A stretch of DNA of 6,699 nucleotides, taken from positions 1 to 6,699 of the forward strand of contig VBCL01000300.1 of the NCBI GenBank assembly GCA_005888865.1, given 5' to 3'. Position numbers and translations under genes: made by a program. Each line of letters begins with the position of its first letter. Position 1 is the stretch's first letter. Positions 1 to 4,660 of the stretch are shown here, in pieces. The notes beneath the pieces are model-generated. The model was given only the letters and a program-made list of their open reading frames with translations. It was not told the origin of the DNA and searched no databases. The DNA is from Betaproteobacteria bacterium. GTDB lineage: Bacteria; Pseudomonadota; Gammaproteobacteria; Burkholderiales; Casimicrobiaceae.

Positions 1-230
1 TGATCGCGGAGATCGAGAAGATCCGCACGGCCGGCGCCGCCGTGGTCGCTCATGGCATGCGCTTCAACGCCGGGCACGCGCTCAACTATTTCAACGTTCA
101 GCCCATCGCCGCGCTGCCCGGCGTGCGCGAGCTGCATATCGGCCACGCGATCGTCAGCCGCGCCGTGTTCGTCGGATTGCGGGAGGCGGTGCGCGAGATG
201 AAGGGGCTGATCCGGGAGGCTGCGGGGTGA
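1..230 (+). CDS. pdxJ: Pyridoxine 5'-phosphate synthase, C-terminal part (5' end outside window)
   Basis: PdxJ condenses 3-amino-1-hydroxyacetone phosphate with 1-deoxyxylulose 5-phosphate to give pyridoxine 5'-phosphate, the last ring-forming step of the DXP-dependent vitamin B6 pathway in the cytoplasm. Only the last 75 residues are visible, read from the first full codon at position 3 to a TGA at 228-230. The family signature near the C-terminus is clear: NAGHALNYFNVQPIAALPG, followed by ELHIGHAIVSRAVFVGL and the closing helix EAVREMKGLI. The first block carries the conserved histidine of the AGHxLNY motif, and the GHAI segment belongs to the phosphate-binding end of the TIM barrel. The alanine in AGHALNY stands where glycine is usual. 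The gene ends normally and shows no sign of decay. Identity is secure; the N-terminal two thirds cannot be judged. Confidence 0.95.
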   Translation, partial: IAEIEKIRTAGAAVVAHGMRFNAGHALNYFNVQPIAALPGVRELHIGHAIVSRAVFVGLREAVREMKGLIREAAG

Positions 231-384
231 GGGGAACGTTGGTCGACGCTAATACTCAGGCACGCTCCGGCGCGGCAAACGCCGCCGTGGGTGTGACGGC
301 AGGGCGCCGCGGCGAGCGAGGGCGCGTTGCGGCGCAGTCGTCGATAAGCGGGTGGCTCGTGCGCGGCGACGTGTGCGCTGCCCG
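231..384. other. Non-coding spacer upstream of the repeat array
   Basis: This is the first part of the 361-bp gap between pdxJ and nagZ. Reading frames cross it because of its high GC content, but none resembles a known protein and none has a good ribosome binding site. In particular no AcpS-like sequence is present. A short stretch at 276-298 (CAAACGCCGCCGTGGG...) and another around 361-384 resemble worn copies of the 33-bp units that follow, so the array may once have reached further left. I see no convincing promoter or terminator. Confidence 0.5.
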
Positions 385-582
385 CGCCCGAGCAGCCGCG
401 CCGCCGTGCGCGCCACGCGCCCGAGCAACCGCGCCGCCGTGCGCGCCACGCGCCCGAGCAACCGCGCCGCCGTGGGCGCCACGCGACAGAATAGGCGCGC
501 CGCCGTGCGCGCCACGCGCCCGAGCAACCGCGCCGCCGTGGGCGCCACGCGACAGAATAGGCGCGGCGCCGTGCGCGGCAAG
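385..582. repeat. Tandem array of six 33-bp units (minisatellite)
   Basis: Six head-to-tail 33-bp units start at 385, 418, 451, 484, 517 and 550. Units 1 and 2 differ by one base, as do units 2 and 3. Unit 5 is identical to unit 3. Units 4 and 6 are a variant type beginning CGACAGAATAGG. Units 3-4 and 5-6 therefore form a 66-bp duplication: 451-499 is identical to 517-565, and the whole copies agree at 63 of 66 positions. Unit cores carry small dyads such as GTGG-GCG-CCAC. Because 33 is a multiple of three, several frames stay open through the array. In the nagZ frame each unit reads as eleven residues of the type RPSNRAAVRAT. The array ends 9 bp before the nagZ ATG. The near identity of units indicates recent expansion by slippage or unequal recombination. 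Confidence 0.93.
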
Positions 583-591
583 CAGACCGGA

Positions 592-1602
592 ATGACTGCG
601 CTCCCGCGCGGTCCGTTGATGCTCGACATCGCGGGGCTCGAGCTTTCCGCCGAGGATCGCGAACGCATCAGCCATCCGCTGGTCGGCGGCGTGATCCTGT
701 TCACCCGCAACTACGCCGCGCCGGCGCAGCTCGATGCGCTGACCGCGTCGATCCGCGCTCTGCGCGATCCGCCGCCGCTCGTCGGCGTCGATCACGAGGG
801 TGGGCGCGTACAGCGCTTTCGGCAAGGTTTCTCGGCGTTGCCGCCGATGCGCGAGCTTGGGCGAAGCTGGGATCGCGACGCGGCTGCGGCAGCCGAGGAA
901 GCCGAACGGATTGGTGCACGCATCGCTGGCGAGCTCTCCGCCCACGGCATCGACTTCAGCTTCGTTCCAGTGCTCGATCTCGACTACGAACGGAGCGCCG
1001 TCATCGGCAATCGGGCCTTGCACCGCAACCCGAACGCAGTGGCTCACCTCGCAAGCGCGCTCCGGCGCGGCTTACGTGCCGGTGGCATGGCCGCGGTCGG
1101 CAAGCATTTCCCAGGTCATGGGTACGTCGAGGCGGATTCGCACACCGAGAGTCCGGTGGACGACCGATCGATCGCGGTGATGGAAAAGGAAGACCTCGTT
1201 CCGTTCCGCGTGGTGGTGAGACAGGGCATCGAGGCGATCATGCCGGCGCACGTGATCTATCCGGCCGTGGACGCGCTGCCGGCCGGCTTTTCGCGCGTCT
1301 GGCTCCAGGACGTACTGCGCCGTCAGCTCGATTTCGATGGGCTTATCTTCAGCGACGATCTATCGATGGCCGGCGCGAAGGGCGTTGGCGGCATCGTGGT
1401 GCGCGCTGAGGCGGCGTGCGCCGCGGGTTGCGACATGGTGCTCGTGTGCAACGATCCGGACGGGGTCAGCGAGCTTCTGTCGCACTGGCGACCGAAGGCG
1501 AATCGCGACCTCGCGCGGCGTTGCGCTGCGATGGCGTCGAGCACGGCCCGGGTCGGACAAGCGGCGCGGCGCATCCACGACGCGCGCGTCGACCCGGCGT
1601 AG
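592..1602 (+). CDS. nagZ: Beta-N-acetylglucosaminidase NagZ (glycoside hydrolase family 3)
   Basis: NagZ removes N-acetylglucosamine from 1,6-anhydro-muropeptides in the cytoplasm during peptidoglycan recycling; in species with inducible AmpC its products feed the AmpR signal. The 336-residue product matches the usual single-domain proteobacterial length (about 340). Visible motifs are GGVILFTRNY (32-41), the sugar-binding block VDHEGGRVQR (66-75), KHFPGHG (171-177) with the mobile-loop His176 of the general-acid His/Asp dyad, PAHVIYPA (218-225) and FSDDLSM (253-259), whose first aspartate, Asp255, should be the nucleophile. All expected catalytic residues are present. There is no signal peptide. 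The ATG at 592 is chosen because homology begins there, although no strong Shine-Dalgarno precedes it. The frame stays open upstream to a GTG at 352 through the repeat array, which would add 80 Arg/Ala-rich residues; I regard that as unlikely. The next gene starts 28 nt after the stop, suggesting an operon. Confidence 0.94.
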   Translation: MTALPRGPLMLDIAGLELSAEDRERISHPLVGGVILFTRNYAAPAQLDALTASIRALRDPPPLVGVDHEGGRVQRFRQGFSALPPMRELGRSWDRDAAAAAEEAERIGARIAGELSAHGIDFSFVPVLDLDYERSAVIGNRALHRNPNAVAHLASALRRGLRAGGMAAVGKHFPGHGYVEADSHTESPVDDRSIAVMEKEDLVPFRVVVRQGIEAIMPAHVIYPAVDALPAGFSRVWLQDVLRRQLDFDGLIFSDDLSMAGAKGVGGIVVRAEAACAAGCDMVLVCNDPDGVSELLSHWRPKANRDLARRCAAMASSTARVGQAARRIHDARVDPA

Positions 1603-1615
1603 ACTGCGCCGCAGC

Positions 1616-1621
1616 AAGGAG
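1616..1621 (+). promoter_or_regulatory. Shine-Dalgarno site of the cupin oxygenase gene
   Basis: AAGGAG lies 9 nt before the ATG at 1631, inside the 28-nt gap after nagZ. It fixes the start of the oxygenase: the same frame is open for almost 300 bases further upstream, but only as overlap with nagZ. Confidence 0.8.
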
Positions 1622-1630
1622 AGGGATTGC

Positions 1631-2896
1631 ATGGCAGAAGCGGATAGCACAACGCTTGGCGCGTTGATCGCGCCCGGTTCCGCAGCCGAGTTTCTGCGCG
1701 ACTACTGGCCCGACAAGCCCTTCGCCGCCCACGGCGACGCGGCGCGGTTGCCGCCATTTCTGCGTGCGCCGGAGCTCGACAGCATCGAGACGCTTTCACG
1801 CGTCTATCGCGGCAACCTGCGCTTCACCAGCGGACGGCGCTATCAGAAGATGCTCGCGATCGACCAGGTCCATGCGGCGTCGCTCTATCGGATGGGGCTT
1901 ACCGTCCAGTTCGAGGACATTGCACCCTTCGTCGCGGCGACCGCGCCCGATCTGAGGCTACTCGAGGCGGAGCTGGGTGTGGCCAGGGGCTCCGCCCGCG
2001 CGAGTGTGTTTTCCTCGCCATTAGCCGACGGTCTGTCGGTGCATTTCGACGCGCAGGACCTGTTCTCGATTCAACTCAAGGGCACGAAGCGCTTTCGCAT
2101 CGCGCCAGTGCGCGAGCTGCGTTACCCGTATGGAACGCAATTCGTGCCCGACACCGAGCCGTTTGACTTCCTCTATCCGCAGGTGCCGAACGGCTTCCCC
2201 GACCCGGCCGGCGCGGAGTTCACCACGGTCGACATGGAACCCGGCTCGGTGCTGTTCGTGCCGCGGGGGACCTGGCACGCCACCGAATCGGGAGGCGATT
2301 CGCTCTCGGTCAGCATCGGTCTCTATCTTCCGTCCGCGGCGGATTGCGTCCTCGAGCAACTCCAGCTCTTACTGCTCCAGGATGCCGAGTGGCGGCGTCC
2401 GCTTTACGGCGGATGGGGCGAAGGCGAAGCATGCGACGCGGCCGCGGCGCGACTGTCGCGGCTCCTCGCTCGATTGCCCGAGGACTGCGCGGCACTCAAA
2501 GTCGAAGACGTGTTGGCTGGGCTCCTTCCGCCGGAGCAACGCCTGGCGACGATCACGCCCGAATCGCGGTTCCAGAAGACCCCGCACTCGCACCTGGAGA
2601 GCGCGCCCGCTCCGGCCGCGCGCGGCTACGCCAGCGAGGTCCTGCTGATCATTCTCGCCGATCCCAACTATGGCGAGCGAGGGTCGACCCGGCTGGAGGT
2701 CGCCCCGGAAGCAGCGGCGGTATTCCGCTGGATGGCGGAGCGTCGCGCTGTGTTTTCCGCCGGAGAGCTGGCCGAGCGTTTCTCGATCGCCCAGCACCGC
2801 CAGATACTCGAAGCGGCTGCGCGCTCAGGTCTCATCCGTCTGCTCTGGTTCCCGACGCTGTCGCCTGCAGAACGTTCGCGCGGAGATGCCGGGTGA
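1631..2896 (+). CDS. JmjC/cupin-fold Fe(II)/2-oxoglutarate-dependent oxygenase (Cupin_4, ribosomal-oxygenase-like)
   Basis: The 421-residue protein resembles the Cupin_4 family, which includes bacterial YcfD/RoxA, an arginine hydroxylase of ribosomal protein L16, and human MINA53/NO66. The N-terminal block FLRDYWPDKP (21-30) is typical of the family. The double-stranded beta-helix carries an HxD motif, His138 and Asp140 in SVHFDAQDLFSIQLKG, and the distal ligand His216 in PRGTWHATES, completing the Fe(II) facial triad. Lys150 to Lys153 sit on the following strand (LKGTKRFRI), where 2-oxoglutarate-binding residues are expected. Residues 235-300 are helical, as in the dimerisation region, and 350-408 look like a winged-helix end (FSAGELAERFSIAQHRQILEAAARSGLI). 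The chain is about 50 residues longer than YcfD (roughly 370), so it may be a distinct subfamily. The substrate cannot be read from the sequence; a ribosomal protein or another peptide is likely. It follows nagZ at 28 nt and converges on the methyltransferase gene. Confidence 0.87.
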   Translation: MAEADSTTLGALIAPGSAAEFLRDYWPDKPFAAHGDAARLPPFLRAPELDSIETLSRVYRGNLRFTSGRRYQKMLAIDQVHAASLYRMGLTVQFEDIAPFVAATAPDLRLLEAELGVARGSARASVFSSPLADGLSVHFDAQDLFSIQLKGTKRFRIAPVRELRYPYGTQFVPDTEPFDFLYPQVPNGFPDPAGAEFTTVDMEPGSVLFVPRGTWHATESGGDSLSVSIGLYLPSAADCVLEQLQLLLLQDAEWRRPLYGGWGEGEACDAAAARLSRLLARLPEDCAALKVEDVLAGLLPPEQRLATITPESRFQKTPHSHLESAPAPAARGYASEVLLIILADPNYGERGSTRLEVAPEAAAVFRWMAERRAVFSAGELAERFSIAQHRQILEAAARSGLIRLLWFPTLSPAERSRGDAG

Positions 2897-2927
2897 AGTT
2901 TTCGGCCGCGGGCGCGACACAGCGTGA

Positions 2928-3746
2928 TCAGCTTGCCTCGCGAGGCCACCGAGACCCCGCGGTCTCGCCGGTCGACGAAGGCAGCGATTCCGAGACGCCT
3001 TTGGGCCGGAAGACGAAATGGGGATAGACCTGCTCCGGAAGCAGTCTCTGTTCACACAAGAGAACCTCTGTCATGGCGTCGAATGCTCCGATGCACGAGC
3101 TGGCCATCGGATCGTCGAGCACGACGTAGCCGCCCGGCTCGTAATACGGCTCGCATGTCGCCAACAGGTACCTGATCGGTTCGTAAATATCGCAGTCGAT
3201 ATGAACCAGCGCCATCAGCGGCATTGATGCCAGGATCAAGGGGAGTGTCTGGTCGAAAACGCCGGCAACGGGCACGAGATGGGCCTGTAGCCCTTCGGAA
3301 CGAATAAAGTCCTGGAAGCCGCGGAAGTCAGCGTCTCCGAAGTCGCCCACGCTGTGCAAGTCCCGCTCCGGGTTCGTTTCAGGCAGACCCTCGAAGGTGT
3401 CGAACGCATAGACTTTCGTGCTTCGATCCAATGCCCGCAAGACACAGGCAATGAAGGCCGCAGACCCGCCTCGGTAGCTGCCGAATTCGAAAATGTCGCC
3501 CCGCAGAGCGGGCCAGCCATATTTCAGGATCAGGAAGATGTTAGCGAGCTTCGTCGGAGTTACGACCGTTCCGCGGCGCATCGCGTAGTCCAGAGCCTCC
3601 CGGAAAAGAGGGTCCTCCCGTACTCGCTCCTCGTAGAACCTGCCGAACTCGAGTCCCCATCCACGCAGGTAGCCGGCGCCCAGGTCGCGCCCATGATGAA
3701 CGCGAATCGGGTAACCGCCTGGGTCAAACACGACGTCTAGACTCAA
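2928..3746 (-). CDS. TylF/MycF-like SAM-dependent O-methyltransferase
   Basis: This looks like a class I SAM-dependent methyltransferase of the TylF/MycF type, known for O-methylating sugars of macrolides in a metal-dependent way. From the chosen start the protein has 272 residues, near the family's roughly 250. Motif I is DIFEFGSYRGGSAAF (84-98), followed by KVYAFDTFEGLPE (111-123), the metal-binding-type segment VHIDCDIYEPIRYLL (181-195) and GGYVVLDDP (205-213). Asp184, Asp186, Asp211 and Asp212 are the likely metal or catalytic acids; the usual DDY is DDP here. No ATG is available. TTG at 3746 has purine-rich GGGGGCAGGG just upstream; GTG at 3731 (267 residues) and TTG at 3797 (289 residues, overlapping the IclR stop) are alternatives. 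Some stretches are visibly AT-richer than the flanks (about 50% GC in 3181-3240), hinting at transfer. No sugar-biosynthesis genes adjoin it, so the acceptor is unknown. Confidence 0.8.
   Translation of the reverse strand: MSLDVVFDPGGYPIRVHHGRDLGAGYLRGWGLEFGRFYEERVREDPLFREALDYAMRRGTVVTPTKLANIFLILKYGWPALRGDIFEFGSYRGGSAAFIACVLRALDRSTKVYAFDTFEGLPETNPERDLHSVGDFGDADFRGFQDFIRSEGLQAHLVPVAGVFDQTLPLILASMPLMALVHIDCDIYEPIRYLLATCEPYYEPGGYVVLDDPMASSCIGAFDAMTEVLLCEQRLLPEQVYPHFVFRPKGVSESLPSSTGETAGSRWPREAS
2935..2967. other. Two adjacent palindromes in the 3' end of the methyltransferase gene
   Basis: GCCTCGCGAGGC (2935-2946) is a perfect 12-nt palindrome. Four bases later comes a stem of seven pairs with a four-base loop (CGAGACC-CCGC-GGTCTCG, 2950-2967). 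They lie between two convergent genes, where a bidirectional transcript end is expected, but neither strand has a T-run after them. A terminator role is only possible, not shown. Confidence 0.35.
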
Positions 3747-3793
3747 AGCCCTGCCCCCGGGCCCGTTTGGGTCGTCGGCCGCCTCATGACTTG

Positions 3794-4639
3794 TCAAAAC
3801 GGATGCGGCCAGCGTCCGCCGAGATGCAGCGTGAGCTCTTCGGCGAGATGCGCGACGATCTTGCCAAGGTGGCGGACGCGCTCGTCGGAGAGGCGCGCCG
3901 AGGGGCCGGCGATCGAGATCGCGCCGAGCGGCTCGGCGTGCTCGTCGTAGATCGCCGCGCCGACGCAGCGCGTCGAGCGCGCGTGCTCCTCGTCGTCGAA
4001 CGAGTAGCCGCGCTGGCGGATGACCCGCAGCGCCGCCCACATCGTCTCCATCGCGACGATCGTGTTTTCGGTGATGCGCGGGAGGCCCTTGACCTTGAGG
4101 ATCGCATCGACCTGCGCGTCGGGCAAAGCGGCGAAGAGTGCCTTGCCGACGCCTGACGCGTGCAACGGCACGCGACTGCCGAGCTTGACCAGCGTGCGCA
4201 TCATCTCGTGGCACTGCACCTGCGCGACGAACACCGCCTCGGTGCCGTCGAGGATCGCGAGGTTGGCGGTTTCGCCCGCCTGCTCCATCAGCCGGTGCAT
4301 GTAAGCGTGGCTCTCGGCGACGAAGTCGCGGTTGGCGAGGAACGTGGTACCGACGGCGAACGCCTGCAGGCCGATGAACCACAGGCCGAGGTCGCCGGCC
4401 TGGTGAACGTAACCCATCTTCTCCAGCGTCGCGAGCAGGCGATGGGTCGTCGACGGCGGAAGCTGCACGCGGTGCGCGACGTCGGTCAGCGTCAAGCCGC
4501 TGCCGCTCCGGGCGAGCGCTTCGAGGATCGATAGCCCGCGCGTGAGGCTCTGAACCTGCCCGGTCGGCGCGCCGGGCTTGCTGGGAGCGCGACCGCGACG
4601 AGGAAGGATGCGGGGCGGTATGGAAAAGCGGTGTGACAT
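3794..4639 (-). CDS. IclR-family transcriptional regulator
   Basis: The 281-residue protein has the full IclR layout. A basic, proline-rich leader (1-27) precedes QVQSLTRGLSILEALA (28-43). The winged helix-turn-helix is LTLTDVAHRVQLPPSTTHRLLATLEKMGYV (49-78; first and last residues given by position). The effector-binding domain covers about 100-275, with PLHASGVGKALFAALP (158-173) and the GYSFDDEEHARSTRCVGAAIYD region (211-232), including the conserved cysteine. Such proteins bind DNA as dimers or tetramers and respond to small organic acids or related metabolites. The ATG at 4639 lies 6 nt after the stop of the dehydrogenase gene on the same strand, so the two are almost surely co-transcribed and the regulator probably controls that operon and itself. 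A palindrome overlaps its weak ribosome binding site. The effector is unknown; a methylated amino acid or a product of its oxidation is an inference from the neighbour alone. Confidence 0.93.
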   Translation of the reverse strand: MSHRFSIPPRILPRRGRAPSKPGAPTGQVQSLTRGLSILEALARSGSGLTLTDVAHRVQLPPSTTHRLLATLEKMGYVHQAGDLGLWFIGLQAFAVGTTFLANRDFVAESHAYMHRLMEQAGETANLAILDGTEAVFVAQVQCHEMMRTLVKLGSRVPLHASGVGKALFAALPDAQVDAILKVKGLPRITENTIVAMETMWAALRVIRQRGYSFDDEEHARSTRCVGAAIYDEHAEPLGAISIAGPSARLSDERVRHLGKIVAHLAEELTLHLGGRWPHPF

Positions 4640-4644
4640 GGCGA

Positions 4645-4660
4645 CCTAGGCTAGCCTAAG
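4645..4660. promoter_or_regulatory. Palindrome at the dehydrogenase-IclR junction, candidate operator
   Basis: TAGGCTAGCCTA (4647-4658) is a perfect 12-bp palindrome. It extends to 16 bp (4645-4660) with one mismatched pair. It covers the stop codon of the dehydrogenase gene and ends 7 nt before the regulator ATG, so its outer arm includes the only weak TAGG ribosome-binding element. The size suits a dimeric regulator, and IclR-type proteins often bind palindromes of about this length near their own gene. No promoter is visible beside it. An alternative is an RNA hairpin that limits translation of the regulator. Confidence 0.4.

Noticed and set aside
240..256. TTGGTC and TAATAC as a promoter for nagZ
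   Set aside because: The two hexamers are only five bases apart, so they cannot act as a -35/-10 pair.
385..582. Possible CRISPR array
   Set aside because: Units are contiguous and nearly identical with no unique spacers, and no cas gene is present.
227..595. Plus-strand open frame starting inside the pdxJ stop, with Pro/Ala/Arg repeats
   Set aside because: Low-complexity product with no recognisable domain and no ribosome binding site. It is best explained as a by-product of the tandem repeats.
256..1047. Long antisense open frame with HGGAVARARGA-type repeats
   Set aside because: It is the mirror of the repeat array plus antisense of nagZ. The 33-bp period and high GC keep it open; no start signal or family resemblance is seen.
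3747..3793. Rho-independent terminator after the IclR gene
   Set aside because: Only short GC-rich dyads (GGGCCC, GCCC/GGGC) occur and no T-run follows on the minus strand.
3792..3797. Perfect TTGACA, minus strand, overlapping the IclR stop, as a -35 box for the methyltransferase
   Set aside because: No -10-like hexamer is found 16-18 nt downstream; the sequence there is GC-rich (CGACCC).
2928..4382. A 484-residue minus-strand open frame as one protein
   Set aside because: Its first 190 or so residues are an out-of-frame shadow of the IclR gene; only the part from about 3746 downwards shows methyltransferase motifs.
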